Assembly: GCF_015910535.1 (NCBI RefSeq)
Contig: NZ_JACBJG010000001.1
Location: forward strand, 186,001-250,000
Length of the DNA: 64,000 nucleotides
DNA from: Saccharomonospora sp. NB11
GTDB lineage: Bacteria; Actinomycetota; Actinomycetes; Mycobacteriales; Pseudonocardiaceae
Reading direction: 5' to 3'
How positions within the stretch are numbered: the stretch's first letter is position 1; every line of letters starts with the position of its first letter. A program made the position numbers and the translations under genes. This document shows positions 49,053 through 60,468 of this stretch, one piece after another. The notes beneath the pieces were generated by a model. The model was given only the letters and a program-made list of their open reading frames with translations. It was not told the origin of the DNA and ran no database searches.

Positions 49053-49928
49053 ATGACCGTCGACCGTACGTGGCTTCCCGAGGGCACCTCGGCCGTCGCC
49101 TGCCTGACCTTCGACGTCGATGCCGAGACCGGTGTCCTCTCGGTCGACTCGGCGGCCGCCGAGCACGCTATGGCCATCAGCCACCAGCAGTTCGGACCCG
49201 AGATCGGGGTCCCTCGCATCCTGGACATCCTCGCCGGTCTGCACGTGAAGGCCACGTTCTTCTTCCCCGGCTGGGTCGCGGAACGCCGCCCCGACCTGGT
49301 CGAGCGGATCGCCGCCGAGGGCCACGAGATCGGCCACCACTCCTACAGTCACGTGCCCGCGTCGTCCATGACCCGGGACGAGGAGGAACGGGACTTCGTT
49401 CGCGCGCTGAAGGTTTTCGAGGACATCGGCGTTCCGATCCACGGACACCGCGCCGGACTGTGGGAGGCGAGCTGGCACACACCGGCCCTGGTCGCCGAGC
49501 ACGGATTGAGCTACGACAGCTCGCTGATGTCCCAGGACTCCCCGTACCGGATCACCACACCGCACGGCGGCATCGTCGAGTTGCCGCCGCACTGGTCTCT
49601 CGACGATTGGGAGCAGTACGCGTTCCTGCCCTTCCCCGAGATCGGGCAGCACATCAAGAACCCTGCCGACGTGCTGGCGACGTGGAAGGCCGAGGTCGAC
49701 GCCATGCGCCGCTTCGGGGGGCTGTTCATGCTCACCAACCACCCCTTCCTCACCGGACGCCCCGCGCGCGCCGTGGCGTTGGAAGAGCTGATCGGCCACA
49801 TCCTCGACGCGGGAGACGTCCCGATCCTCACCGGCCATGAACTCGCCACCCACCTCGCCGACGTCTCGCTCCCGGAGCGCGCCCACGAGAAGCCGGACGT
49901 CGAAGCGGGGCTCTTCCCCACCCGGTGA
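49053..49928 (+). CDS. Polysaccharide deacetylase (NodB/CE4, PuuE-like)
   Basis: The product is 291 aa. CE4 motifs are present: LTFDVDAE with the catalytic Asp, EIGHHSYSH giving the metal His pair, GHRAGLWEASW, and LTNHPF near the C-terminus. There is no signal peptide, and the pattern resembles cytosolic PgdA/PuuE-like enzymes (peptidoglycan-type deacetylase or allantoinase), not secreted chitin deacetylases. Ribosome site AGGAGAG precedes ATG 49053. It is co-oriented with the MFS gene. Confidence 0.83.
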   Translation: MTVDRTWLPEGTSAVACLTFDVDAETGVLSVDSAAAEHAMAISHQQFGPEIGVPRILDILAGLHVKATFFFPGWVAERRPDLVERIAAEGHEIGHHSYSHVPASSMTRDEEERDFVRALKVFEDIGVPIHGHRAGLWEASWHTPALVAEHGLSYDSSLMSQDSPYRITTPHGGIVELPPHWSLDDWEQYAFLPFPEIGQHIKNPADVLATWKAEVDAMRRFGGLFMLTNHPFLTGRPARAVALEELIGHILDAGDVPILTGHELATHLADVSLPERAHEKPDVEAGLFPTR

Positions 49929-49955
49929 GCAGGCCGCCGCGGCGTCGGCGCGGTG

Positions 49956-51743
49956 TCAGCCGACGAGCTCCGAGAGCTCCAACCAGCGCTCCTCCAGCTC
50001 CGCGACCTCGGCCTCCAGCTCGCGGAGTTCGGCGGTGTGCCGTTGCAGGCCCTCGTAGTCGCTCTGGTCGTGCGAGGCCATGCGTTCGTGCACCTGCTCG
50101 ATGCTGCGCGAGAGCTTCTCCAGCCTTCGCTCGATGGCGCTGATCTCCTTCTGCGTCGCGCGCAACTGGGCACCGGAGATCTCCGAGCCGGAGTCGGACG
50201 ACGGCTTCGTCGCCGTGGTCGGTTTCGGGGCTGCGGTGCCCTCGCGACGCAGTCGGAGGTACTCGTCGACACCGCCCGGCACGTGCCGGAACCGTCCGTC
50301 CACGATGGCGTACTGCTGGTCGGTGACCCGCTCCAGCAGGTACCGGTCGTGCGACACCACGATCAGCGTGCCCGGCCACGAGTCGAGCAGGTCCTCGACG
50401 GCGGCGAGCATGTCGGCGTCAACGTCGTTGGTCGGCTCGTCCAGCACGATGACGTTGGGTTCACCGAGCAGCAGCAACAAGAGCTGCAACCGCCGCTTCT
50501 GCCCGCCGGAGAGGTCCCCGACCCGCGCCGACAGGTGTTCCCGGGCGAATCCGAGACGTTCGAGCAGTTGCGCCGGAGTGTGTTCCTTGCCGTCGATGGT
50601 GAACGAGGCCTTCGTGCGGGCCAGCACCTCGCGCACCCGATCGCCGTGGATGTCGGCAAGTTGCGAGAACTGCTGGTCCAGCAGTCCGATTCGGACCGTC
50701 TTGCCGCACTTCACGCGACCGGACGTGGGCGACACGGTGCCGCACACGAGACCGAGCAAAGTGGACTTACCAGCGCCGTTCGCACCGAGGATGCCGGTGC
50801 GTTCGCCGGGCGCGATCCGCCACGTGACGTCCCGCAGCACCTCGCGATCGCCGTAGCTCACACTCACGTTTTCGAGATCGACGACGTCCTTGCCCAGGCG
50901 TGCCACCGCGAGCCGCTGCAGTTCGAGGGGGTTACGCACGGGAGGCACGTCGGCGATGAGCTGGTTGGCTGCGTCGATGCGGAACTTCGGCTTGGACGTG
51001 CGTGCGGGGGCACCCCGGCGCAGCCAGGCGAGCTCCTTGCGCAGCAGGTTCTGTCGCTTGCTCTCGGCCGCCGCCGCGATCCGGTCACGCTCCACCCGCT
51101 GAAGCACGTACGCGGCGTACCCGCCCTCGAACGGCTCGACGATCCCGTCGTGCACCTCCCACGTCTCGGTGCACACCTCGTCGAGGAACCAGCGGTCGTG
51201 GGTGATCACCAGCAGGCCGCCCGTGTTCGCCGCCCACCGCCGCTTCAGATGCTCGGCCAGCCAGGCGATGCCCTCGACGTCGAGGTGGTTCGTCGGCTCG
51301 TCCAGCGCGATCAGGTCCCACTCACCGACCAGCAACGCCGCGAGCGCCACCCGGCGACGCTGCCCACCGGACAGCTCGCCGACCTTCGCCTCCCACGGCA
51401 CGTCGGACACGAGTCCGTTGATCACGTCACGCACGCGTGGATCGCCCGCCCACTCGTGCTCGGGCCGGTCACTGACGATCGCGTGGCCGACGCTGGAGGC
51501 GGCGTCGAGGTCGTCGCCCTGGCTCAGCACCCCGAACCGGACGCCGTTGCGGCGCGTCACCCTGCCCGACTGCGGTTCGATCGTCCCGGCGAGCATCCCG
51601 AGCAGGCTCGACTTGCCGTCACCGTTGCGACCGACGATGCCGATGCGGTCGCCTTCCTCGACCCCGAGCGTCAGCGAGTCGAACACGACCCGGGTCGGGT
51701 ACTCCAGGTGCAGGGCCTCGGCGCCCAGAAGATGCGCGGCCAT
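49956..51743 (-). CDS. ABC-F family ATPase (Uup-like)
   Basis: The product is 595 aa with two nucleotide-binding domains and no membrane part. Domain 1 has GRNGDGKSS, LSGGQRRR and ALDEPTNHLD. Domain 2 has GANGAGKST, LSGGQKRR and VLDEPTNDVD. A P-site tRNA-interaction linker lies between them, and a C-terminal coiled coil (about 525-590) is like Uup. ABC-F proteins act on ribosomes, in translation rescue or antibiotic protection. It lies 22 bp downstream of ispE on the same strand. Confidence 0.9.
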   Translation of the reverse strand: MAAHLLGAEALHLEYPTRVVFDSLTLGVEEGDRIGIVGRNGDGKSSLLGMLAGTIEPQSGRVTRRNGVRFGVLSQGDDLDAASSVGHAIVSDRPEHEWAGDPRVRDVINGLVSDVPWEAKVGELSGGQRRRVALAALLVGEWDLIALDEPTNHLDVEGIAWLAEHLKRRWAANTGGLLVITHDRWFLDEVCTETWEVHDGIVEPFEGGYAAYVLQRVERDRIAAAAESKRQNLLRKELAWLRRGAPARTSKPKFRIDAANQLIADVPPVRNPLELQRLAVARLGKDVVDLENVSVSYGDREVLRDVTWRIAPGERTGILGANGAGKSTLLGLVCGTVSPTSGRVKCGKTVRIGLLDQQFSQLADIHGDRVREVLARTKASFTIDGKEHTPAQLLERLGFAREHLSARVGDLSGGQKRRLQLLLLLLGEPNVIVLDEPTNDVDADMLAAVEDLLDSWPGTLIVVSHDRYLLERVTDQQYAIVDGRFRHVPGGVDEYLRLRREGTAAPKPTTATKPSSDSGSEISGAQLRATQKEISAIERRLEKLSRSIEQVHERMASHDQSDYEGLQRHTAELRELEAEVAELEERWLELSELVG

Positions 51744-51765
51744 CAACGTCCTTCCGTCGTTCGCG

Positions 51766-52692
51766 TCACTCGTCGCACACGCGGGCCCCGGGCACCGGCC
51801 CGTGGGCCACCCGCACCGTGCGGCAGACACCCGCGCCCGCGAGTTCGGCGGCCACCTTGAGGGCGGATTCGCCGTCGGTGCACAGGAACGCACACGTGGG
51901 GCCCGACCCCGAGACCACACCGGCGAGGGCTCCCGCCGACACCCCGGCACGCAACGTCCGACGCAGGCCGGGACGCAACGAGACAGCGGCAGCCTGGAGG
52001 TCGTTGCCGAGCAGCTCCGCCAGGCGTCGCGCGTCCCCGGCCGCCAGCGCCTCCAGCAACGAGTCGGGCGACCCCACCCTCGGCGGGTCCCCGGCGTCAC
52101 GGAGGCGGTCCAGCTCGCCGTAGACCTTCGGGGTCGACAACCCACGCTGGTCGAACGCCAGGACCCAGTGGAACGTGTGGCGCGACAGCACGGGGACGAG
52201 CCGCTCACCGCGTCCGGTGCCCAACGCCGTCCCGCCGTAGAGCGCGAACGGCACGTCGCTGCCCAGCGTGGCGGCGATCTCCGCCAGCTCGTCACGGTGC
52301 AGGTCGAGACCCCACAGCGTCGAGCACGCCAGCAACGTGGCGGCAGCGTCGGCGCTGCCACCCGCCATCCCACCGGCCACAGGAATGCCCTTGCGGATCA
52401 CCACGCGCACCCGCTCGGCCTCGGCGGGCTTGCCGACGTGCTCGGCCAGTGCGCGCACCGCCCGCATCGCCAGGTTGGTGCCGTCGGTGGGCACCGACCT
52501 CGCACCCTCGCCGGAGACCTCGATCCCGGCCTCCGGGGTGGAGAAGACCGTGACCTCGTCGGTCAACGACAAGGCGTGGAACACGGTCGTGAGGTCGTGG
52601 TAGCCGTCCTCCCGCAGGTCACCGACGGACAGATGCAGATTGATCTTCGACGGCACTCGCACGGTGACGGGCGGTGGTACGACGGCAAGCAC
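51766..52692 (-). CDS. ispE: 4-diphosphocytidyl-2-C-methyl-D-erythritol kinase
   Basis: The product is 308 aa, a GHMP kinase. [12 protein letters not shown] is motif 1, [19 protein letters not shown] is the ATP-binding motif 2 and [11 protein letters not shown] is motif 3. It phosphorylates CDP-ME in the MEP isoprenoid pathway. The order rpfB-ksgA-ispE is typical of actinobacteria; here a MetN-like gene is inserted between ksgA and ispE. Confidence 0.95.
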   Translation of the reverse strand: MLAVVPPPVTVRVPSKINLHLSVGDLREDGYHDLTTVFHALSLTDEVTVFSTPEAGIEVSGEGARSVPTDGTNLAMRAVRALAEHVGKPAEAERVRVVIRKGIPVAGGMAGGSADAAATLLACSTLWGLDLHRDELAEIAATLGSDVPFALYGGTALGTGRGERLVPVLSRHTFHWVLAFDQRGLSTPKVYGELDRLRDAGDPPRVGSPDSLLEALAAGDARRLAELLGNDLQAAAVSLRPGLRRTLRAGVSAGALAGVVSGSGPTCAFLCTDGESALKVAAELAGAGVCRTVRVAHGPVPGARVCDE

Positions 52693-52740
52693 TCCACCAG
52701 CCTACTGGGCCCCCGGAGACCGCCGATCCAGGCGGCGACG

Positions 52741-53748
52741 TCAGGCGGCGACGTCCCGCAGCCCGTACATGGGCGTGCTGAGGTACGCGCCACGCTCCGC
52801 CATCCACGCCAGCGCGGCATCGGCCCGCTGTCCCTCGACGCCGAGGCGGAACCGGGCCACCGGGGTGTCACCGAACCTCGTCAGTCCCCCGCCGATGGTG
52901 GTCAGGTCGACGTCGAACCGCGCCGACGCCTCGGGCAGCAACGCCCCGACGGCAGCGAAACCCACCAGGATCACGTCGACCGCCCGGTCGTACGACGACA
53001 GCAGCGACCGCGGAGTGTCGACCCGGGGCAACAGAGCCTCCGCGATGGGGCTGCCGGGCTTGCCGAGCAGACCGAGCAGGGTGCCCGACTCCACGACCGT
53101 GCCGCGGTCGAGCAGCGCGACCTCGTCGCACACCCGGCGGGCGATGTCGGCCTCCCGCGACGTGACGATCACCGTGGCACCCAGCTCGGAGCGGGCGCGG
53201 TCGAGCACTGCCAGGACGGCGGGCGTCTCTTCGCCGCTCACCCCGTCGATCGGGTCGTCGGCCAGCAACACGGACGGTTCCGTCGCCAACGCCCTCGCGA
53301 TCGCGACCCGACGCTGCTGGCCCGGCGTCAGTTCCGACGGCAACCGGGCACCCGAACGCGAAAGCCCGATGACGTCGAGCAGGGTGCCGACCCGGTGACG
53401 CCGCCGGTCGGCCTCCACGCCCATGCGCTCCAGCGGGGCGGCGATGTTGCCCGCCACGGTTCGCTCGGGCCGCAGCGCCGACTCCACCACCGCGACCTGT
53501 CGCTGCGCGCCCCACAGCCTGCGACCCGCCAACCGGCTGGTGTCCATGCCGTCGTACCGCACCGTGCCCCGATCCGGCCGCTCCCGCAGCGCCACGCACC
53601 GCGCCAGCGTCGTCTTGCCCGCCTCCTTCGGCCCGATCAGGCCGAACAGCGACCCCGCGCTGACGGCGAGGTTGACCTCTCGCAACGCGACCACGGGGGC
53701 GTGAGCGGAGGGGAACGACTTGCTGACGTTCTCGACAGTGATCACCAC
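52741..53748 (-). CDS. Orphan MetN-like ABC ATPase with NIL domain, motifs degenerate
   Basis: The product is 335 aa. An ABC ATPase domain (1-230) plus a C-terminal NIL domain (about 255-335) is the layout of the methionine importer ATPase MetN. Walker A is GPKEAGKT (39-46), still GxxxxGKT. However, the signature is LTPGQQ in place of LSGGQ, Walker B ends ADDP so Asp165 replaces the catalytic Glu, and the switch His is missing (TSREAD at 196-201). No permease (metI) or binding protein (metQ) gene is near. A SAM riboswitch precedes it, supporting methionine-linked control. It could be a regulator that binds ATP and methionine but hydrolyses poorly. Confidence 0.8.
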   Translation of the reverse strand: MVITVENVSKSFPSAHAPVVALREVNLAVSAGSLFGLIGPKEAGKTTLARCVALRERPDRGTVRYDGMDTSRLAGRRLWGAQRQVAVVESALRPERTVAGNIAAPLERMGVEADRRRHRVGTLLDVIGLSRSGARLPSELTPGQQRRVAIARALATEPSVLLADDPIDGVSGEETPAVLAVLDRARSELGATVIVTSREADIARRVCDEVALLDRGTVVESGTLLGLLGKPGSPIAEALLPRVDTPRSLLSSYDRAVDVILVGFAAVGALLPEASARFDVDLTTIGGGLTRFGDTPVARFRLGVEGQRADAALAWMAERGAYLSTPMYGLRDVAA

Positions 53749-53939
53749 AAGCTCCAGGCAGCTCGAAACCGGGCGTCCGCGTGGGACGTCCTCGAAGACG
53801 AAAGAAAGAAGAGAACCGACGTAGGGCGGGAAAAGGCCTCAGCGAGCCATGACGTGGCTACAACAAGCGCACACGGTGCGACGGCCCTGGTCGACTACTC
53901 GGCGCTGCGTCAGGAGCGGCGTGCGATACACGGAGATCC

Positions 53940-54025
53940 TCCATCGGTCCTGGCGTTAGCACCTTCCCCTCAGGGGCGGTTGCTGCGACGTCTCTGAGCC
54001 AGGTCTCTCGGTCGCTCGGGATGGA
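53940..54025 (-). ncRNA. SAM riboswitch aptamer (SAM-I/SAM-IV clan)
   Basis: On the minus strand the outer stem P1 is UCCAUC/GAUGGA. Stem P2 (GCGAC with GUCGC) encloses CCGAGAGACCUGGCUC, and the S-box core GCAACC...AAGGUGCUAACGCC forms P3 around CCCC-UGA-GGGG. The P2 loop CCUGGC pairs with GCCAGG after P3, the expected pseudoknot. P4 is absent, as in SAM-IV-like variants. The aptamer starts about 190 nt upstream of the MetN-like gene. The remaining 332-bp gap holds the expression platform, including a pyrimidine-rich stretch near 53790-53830. Confidence 0.85.
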
Positions 54026-54080
54026 TGCGCCCACAGTACATCCGAGCGATCCCGCCGTTGGCAAGCAAGCCGGGTTGAGA

Positions 54081-54938
54081 TCACACTTTCGCCGCAGCGG
54101 CCACGACCTCGGCGAACTGCTCGACGGTCAGTCGCTCGCCTCGCGTGGCGGGGTCGATGCCGGCGGCCGTCAGCACCGACGCGGCGCGCTCCCCGGAGCC
54201 CGCCCAGGAGGCCAACGCCGCCCGCAGTGTCTTGCGCCGCTGCGCGAATGCCGCGTCGATCGCCGTGAACACGGCGTCGCGATCAGCTCCCTCCGGCGGA
54301 GCCGTGCGTTCGAACGCGACCAACGAGGAGTCGACGTTGGGCACCGGCCAGAAGACCGACCGGGACACGGAGGCGACCTTGCGCGCCCGCCCGTACCAGG
54401 CGAGCTTCACGCTCGGAACGCCGTAGATGCGGCTACCGGGTTCGGCGGCCATGCGGTCGGCCACCTCGGTCTGCACCATCACGAGGGCACGCCGCAGCGA
54501 CGGCAGTTCGGCCAACAGGTGCAGTACGACCGGCACCGCCACGTTGTAGGGCAGGTTGGCCACCAACGCCGTGGGTTCGACGGGCAGCTCGTCCGCGCGC
54601 AGCCGCAGCGCGTCGCGTTCGAGGACGTCGAGTCGAGCGGCGGCCTCGGGTGCGTGCTCGGCCACCGTGGTGGGCAACCGTCCCGCGAGGACCGGATCGA
54701 TCTCCACGGCCGACACACGCGCACCGGCGGCCAGCAGACCGAGAGTGAGGGAACCGAGGCCGGGACCGACCTCCAGGACCGGCTCGTCGCCCCTCACGTC
54801 GGCGAGTTCGACGATCCGGCGCACGGTGTTGGCGTCGTGCACGAAGTTCTGGCCGAGCTTCTTCGTCGGCCGCACTCCCAGCGCGGTGGCCAACCGACGG
54901 ATCTCGGAAGCTCCCAGCAGGCCCGGTGTCTCGGTCAC
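54081..54938 (-). CDS. ksgA: 16S rRNA dimethyladenosine transferase
   Basis: The product is 285 aa. It shows [18 protein letters not shown], the SAM-binding motif [17 protein letters not shown], acidic loop EIDP, the catalytic NLPYNVA and the C-terminal [15 protein letters not shown]. It dimethylates two adjacent adenines at the 3' end of 16S rRNA. It lies 42 bp after rpfB on the same strand. Confidence 0.96.
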   Translation of the reverse strand: MTETPGLLGASEIRRLATALGVRPTKKLGQNFVHDANTVRRIVELADVRGDEPVLEVGPGLGSLTLGLLAAGARVSAVEIDPVLAGRLPTTVAEHAPEAAARLDVLERDALRLRADELPVEPTALVANLPYNVAVPVVLHLLAELPSLRRALVMVQTEVADRMAAEPGSRIYGVPSVKLAWYGRARKVASVSRSVFWPVPNVDSSLVAFERTAPPEGADRDAVFTAIDAAFAQRRKTLRAALASWAGSGERAASVLTAAGIDPATRGERLTVEQFAEVVAAAAKV

Positions 54939-54980
54939 CGGGCCAGCCTAGAGACTGCGTTCCACGGCGGAGCCGTGGGC

Positions 54981-56435
<1,455 letters not shown>

Positions 56436-56571
56436 TCAGCGCCGCCCTCGCACCCCTCAGGGCGCTTTCCCCGACGTACACCGACGTGACTGTGGGCCAC
56501 ACTGGTGGCGGTCCGTGACATCACCGTCATCACGCGATCACTCTCGGACCACTTCCCAGCACGGTCACGGG

Positions 56572-56600
56572 ACCATAACGAGTGCCGAAGGGTTGCGCAA
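56572..56600 (-). promoter_or_regulatory. Possible promoter of rpfB
   Basis: On the minus strand TTGCGC (56600-56595) and TATGGT (56577-56572) are spaced 17 bp apart. Transcription would begin near 56565, giving a leader of about 170 nt before GTG 56396. Confidence 0.4.
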
Positions 56601-56649
56601 TCACCCCTAGGGGCACTAGTGATCTTCCTCACGAGAAGTCAGGGCAACC

Positions 56650-57486
56650 TCAGACGATCTCGCTGCCACGATTACGCAGGCGGAACACACGCTCCGCGTT
56701 GCGCCGCGCGGCGTCCGCAACGGCCTCCACCGGCTGCTTCCGCAACTCCGCGAGTCCCACGACCGTGTAGGCCGCGCAGTAGGGCTCGTTCGGCCGCCCG
56801 CGGAAGGGATGCGGGGTGAGGAACGGGGCGTCGGTCTCCACGAGGAACTGCTCGTCCGGCACGAGCCGAGCCGCCTCCTGGAGAGCCCGGGCGTTACGGA
56901 ACGTCACCGTTCCCGAGAACGACAGCACGTAGCCCGCGTCGACACACCGCCGAGCCATGTCGGCGTCCCCGGAGAAGCAGTGGAAGACCACCGTCTCCGG
57001 CGCTCCTTCCTCTTCCAGGATCGCCAGAACGTCGTCGTGGGCCTCCCGGTCGTGAATCATGAGCGGTTTGCCCACGCGCTTGGCGAGGTCGATGTGCCAC
57101 CGGAACGCCGCCTGCTGCGCCGCGGGCGGCGAGTAGTCCCAGTAGTAGTCCAGCCCCGTCTCGCCCACGGCCACGACCCGCTCCGCCCGCGCCAGGCGTT
57201 CCAACTCCGCCTTGTCCTCGTTGGAGAAGTCCTTCGTGCGCGTCGGGTGCAACGCGACGGCACCGTGGAGCCGGTCGTCCCATCCCGACGCCTCGGCGAC
57301 CCACCGCGCGGAGGCGAGGTCGTCGGCCACGGTCACAGCGGCGACGATCCCCGCCGCCTCCGCCCGGTCGAGTGCGGCGCGCACCCCGTCGGGGGTCGTC
57401 GCGCCGCACGCGTCGAGATGGGTGTGCGAGTCGACCGTCGGTGCCGGAAGCCGCTCCGGCACCGGCGGCAGCTCACGACGACTCAT
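56650..57486 (-). CDS. tatD: TatD-family metal-dependent DNase/hydrolase
   Basis: The product is 278 aa. The metal site is [40 protein letters not shown] and [12 protein letters not shown]. It is a TIM-barrel enzyme likely acting as a 3'-5' DNase. It overlaps metG by 4 bases (ATGA) and is followed by the rpfB leader. Confidence 0.94.
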   Translation of the reverse strand: MSRRELPPVPERLPAPTVDSHTHLDACGATTPDGVRAALDRAEAAGIVAAVTVADDLASARWVAEASGWDDRLHGAVALHPTRTKDFSNEDKAELERLARAERVVAVGETGLDYYWDYSPPAAQQAAFRWHIDLAKRVGKPLMIHDREAHDDVLAILEEEGAPETVVFHCFSGDADMARRCVDAGYVLSFSGTVTFRNARALQEAARLVPDEQFLVETDAPFLTPHPFRGRPNEPYCAAYTVVGLAELRKQPVEAVADAARRNAERVFRLRNRGSEIV

Positions 57487-59282
57487 TCGGCCACCTGGAT
57501 CGGCGCCCACTCCGGCCCGGTCTCGGCGAGCTTCGGGTCGATCTTGGCGAAGAGCGGGGTCGGCTTGGCCAGCGGCCTTCCCACCTCGATCGGGGTGGAC
57601 TCCCACCGAGCCTGCTCGACGGTGTAGTCACCGGTCAGGATGGGATTCACCCGGTCGGGCACGTCGAGGTCGGCGACCTCCTGCACCTCGGGCTGGGCCG
57701 CCCACACACCCGTGCCGCCCAGCGCCTCGTGGACCTTCTGCGCGGCATTCGGCAGGAACGGCGTCAGCAGCGTGTTCGCGTCCGACACCACCTGCAGGGC
57801 CGTGTGCAGCACCGTGTCCCGGCGTTCGGGGTCGTCCTTGAGCTTCCACGGCTGCTGGTCCGACAGGTACTTGTTGGCCGCCGACACCACCCGCATGGCC
57901 TCCTGCACGGCCTGCCGGAACCGCGACCGGCGCAAGTGGCCGCCCACGGTGTCGAACGCCGCCCTGGCCTGTGCCTTCAGATCCTCGTCGGCCTGGGTCG
58001 GGGTGTTGGGCCTCGGCACCCCACCGTTGTTCTTGTGCGCCATCGAGATCGAGCGGTTGACGAGGTTGCCCCACTCGTTGGCCAGCTCGAAGTTGATGCG
58101 GCGGGTGAACTCGTCCCACGTGAAGTCGGTGTCCTGGGTCTCCGGCCCGGCCACGCTGATGAAGTAGCGCAGGGTGTCCGGACCGAACTCGCGCAGGAAG
58201 TCGTGCACGTAGATCACGGTGCCGCGCGAGGTCGAGAACTTCGACCCGCTCATCGTGAGGAACTCACTGGAGACGATCTCGTCGGGCAGCCCCAGCTTGC
58301 CGTACGGCCCGGGCTCGCCCCCACGGTCGCCCTCACCGTTGTGCCCCAGCAGCAGCGCGGGCCAGATCTGGGCGTGGAAGGTGATGTTGTCCTTGCCCAT
58401 GAAGTAGTAGCTGCGCGCGTCGGGGTTGTTCCACCACTCCTGCCACGCGTCCGGGTTCCCCGACCGACGGGCCCACTCGACGCTCGCCGAGAAATAGCCG
58501 ATCACCGCGTCGAACCAGACGTAGAAGCGCTTCATCGGCTGGTCGCGCCACCCGTCCAGCGGGATCTTGACACCCCAGTCGAGGTCACGGGTGATCGGCC
58601 GGGGCCGCATGTCGTCGAGGAGGTTCTTCGTGAAGTTCACGACGTTGGGCCGCCAGTCCGTCTTGGTGGACAGCCACTTGCCCAGCGTCTCGGTGAAGGC
58701 GGGCAGGTCGAGGAAGAGGTGCTCGGTCTCGACGAACTTCGGGGTCTCGCCGTTGATGCGCGAGCGCGGGTTGCGCAGCTCGGCCGGGTCGAGCTGGTTG
58801 CCGCAGTTGTCGCACTGGTCGCCACGGGCACCGTCGTAGCCACAGATGGGACACGTGCCCTCGATGTAGCGGTCGGGCAGCGTACGTCCCGTGGACGGGC
58901 TGATGGCTCCCGTCGTGGTCTTCGGGATGACGTAGCCGTTGCGGTGCAGCGCGAGGAAGATCTGCTGCGTCACCGCGGCGTGGTTGCCGGTGCTCGTGCG
59001 GGTGAAGAGGTCGTAGGACAGCCCGAGACCGCGCAGGTCCTCGGTGATCTGGCGGGTGTACTTGTCGGCCGCCTGCTGCGGGGTGAGGCCCTCCTTCTCG
59101 GCCTGCACCTGGATCGGCGTGCCGTGCTCGTCCGTGCCCGAGACCATGAGCACCCGGTTGCCGGCCATTCGCTGATAGCGGGAGAAGACGTCGGACGGAA
59201 CGCCGAAGCCGGACACGTGGCCGATGTGGCGGGGGCCGTTGGCATAGGGCCAGGCCACCGCGGTCAACACTGGGGTGCTCAT
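57483..59282 (-). CDS. metG: Methionyl-tRNA synthetase
   Basis: The product is 599 aa. It has the HIGH-type motif [11 protein letters not shown], the knuckle [18 protein letters not shown] with four Cys, and the KMSKS variant GSKFSTSRG. The anticodon-binding helical domain follows. It charges Met-tRNA. There is no C-terminal tRNA-binding extension. It is at the head of metG-tatD. Confidence 0.96.
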   Translation of the reverse strand: MSTPVLTAVAWPYANGPRHIGHVSGFGVPSDVFSRYQRMAGNRVLMVSGTDEHGTPIQVQAEKEGLTPQQAADKYTRQITEDLRGLGLSYDLFTRTSTGNHAAVTQQIFLALHRNGYVIPKTTTGAISPSTGRTLPDRYIEGTCPICGYDGARGDQCDNCGNQLDPAELRNPRSRINGETPKFVETEHLFLDLPAFTETLGKWLSTKTDWRPNVVNFTKNLLDDMRPRPITRDLDWGVKIPLDGWRDQPMKRFYVWFDAVIGYFSASVEWARRSGNPDAWQEWWNNPDARSYYFMGKDNITFHAQIWPALLLGHNGEGDRGGEPGPYGKLGLPDEIVSSEFLTMSGSKFSTSRGTVIYVHDFLREFGPDTLRYFISVAGPETQDTDFTWDEFTRRINFELANEWGNLVNRSISMAHKNNGGVPRPNTPTQADEDLKAQARAAFDTVGGHLRRSRFRQAVQEAMRVVSAANKYLSDQQPWKLKDDPERRDTVLHTALQVVSDANTLLTPFLPNAAQKVHEALGGTGVWAAQPEVQEVADLDVPDRVNPILTGDYTVEQARWESTPIEVGRPLAKPTPLFAKIDPKLAETGPEWAPIQVAE

Positions 59283-59330
59283 ACCTGGTTAGCCTACGGA
59301 CCTCCCTCGACGTTTCCGCGCGAGGGACAG

Positions 59331-59393
59331 GCGAGTGCGCGTGTCCGCGCCCCACGCACTCGTGTCCACGCTTCCCGTACGCATGTCCGCACT
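59331..59393. repeat. 21-nt tandem repeat, locus B (three units, reversed)
   Basis: Read on the minus strand, three 21-nt units carry cores GTGCGGACATGCGTAC, CGTGGACACGAGTGCG and GCGCGGACACGCGCAC. They match the family at 37156-37239 in the opposite orientation. They lie in the gap between metG and the DUF4185 gene, 49 bp from the metG start. Confidence 0.7.
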
Positions 59394-59419
59394 TCCGGGA
59401 CGCGCCGACGGGGCACACG

Positions 59420-60406
59420 TCACTCCAGCACCAGCCGGGTCCGAGTGAGAAACACGTTGTACGGCCCCCACTGGGAGACCAGGTAGTACAGGTCCGGCCC
59501 CTCCAACGACCACGGGTGCAGGAAGCCGCCGTAGATCGCCGGGTACTCGTCGCCCGAGACCACCACCTCGCCCTGCGTCCACGGTCCCGTCAACCGCTCC
59601 GCCGAGCGCAGGACGATGCCGCGTCGCACTTCGTCGAGGTGCATCAGCAACCACCGGCCCAGCGTGCGATGGAACCCGAGCGACATCTCCCCGACCGGGC
59701 CCGAGGCGACGGCGACCGCCGCCCGAGCGCGCCCGCTCCACCCCGAGCCCGTCCAGTACTCGAACGCGCGGACGTCGGGCAACGCCGCCGGGTCCGTCCT
59801 GGCGAGGTAGGCGTCGCCGTATCGGCCGTTGGTGGTGCCCAGGAGGTAGACGCGGTCGTCCTCGACGGCGAACGCCCCGAGCTGGAACCGGTTGTCCCCC
59901 CACCGGTTCGACCACCGGGCAGCACGCGGCTTCTCCCACGTCCACCCGTCGTCGCGGGAGACGGCGATCCCGGCGTGGTTCGTCCGCCACTCGCCCGGCC
60001 GCGTCCACTCGCGCACCGACATGTAGTGCAGGTAGTGCACGCCGGACACGGTCACGCCGCTGTTGGGGATCACGGTGATCTCCTGGCCGCTCCCCTTGGG
60101 GAGCACCTGCGCGGCGCTGCCGTCCGGCCGCGCCACCACGCCGTCCAGCGTCATTCCCGCAGCGAGGTCACGCGCGAACGACCACGCGAGCACGTTGCAC
60201 CGCCAGTCGGCGTCGCCCGGACCGGGACCATTGCCGCCCCAGCCCTCGCCGTAGGTGTCGCCGAAGGCCACGAACACGCGCCCGTCACCCGCGTCCCAGG
60301 GAATGCCGAGGTCGGTGGCGACGATGTTGTACCGCTCGCCGGTCTCACTCGGAGAGCCCGCTCCCGTCACCGGACCGATCCGCGTCGTCTCACCCACCCG
60401 CACCAC
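59420..60406 (-). CDS. DUF4185 beta-propeller protein
   Basis: The product is 328 aa. It shows the DUF4185 pattern of repeated strands: GRVFVAFGDTYGEGWGGNG, ISRDDGWTWE-like blocks (AVSRDDGWTWEKP), RVYLLGTTNGRYGD, PWTQGEVV and YPAIYGGFLHPWS. The fold resembles glycosyl-hydrolase or sialidase propellers. No signal peptide is seen. GTG 60403 or 60406 could start it. The activity is unknown. Confidence 0.78.
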   Translation of the reverse strand: MVRVGETTRIGPVTGAGSPSETGERYNIVATDLGIPWDAGDGRVFVAFGDTYGEGWGGNGPGPGDADWRCNVLAWSFARDLAAGMTLDGVVARPDGSAAQVLPKGSGQEITVIPNSGVTVSGVHYLHYMSVREWTRPGEWRTNHAGIAVSRDDGWTWEKPRAARWSNRWGDNRFQLGAFAVEDDRVYLLGTTNGRYGDAYLARTDPAALPDVRAFEYWTGSGWSGRARAAVAVASGPVGEMSLGFHRTLGRWLLMHLDEVRRGIVLRSAERLTGPWTQGEVVVSGDEYPAIYGGFLHPWSLEGPDLYYLVSQWGPYNVFLTRTRLVLE

Positions 60407-60468
60407 GAACCCGACGCTAGCCCGGCGGCGGGAGGAACGACGTCCGACGAGCCGCGATGTCCCCCGAA

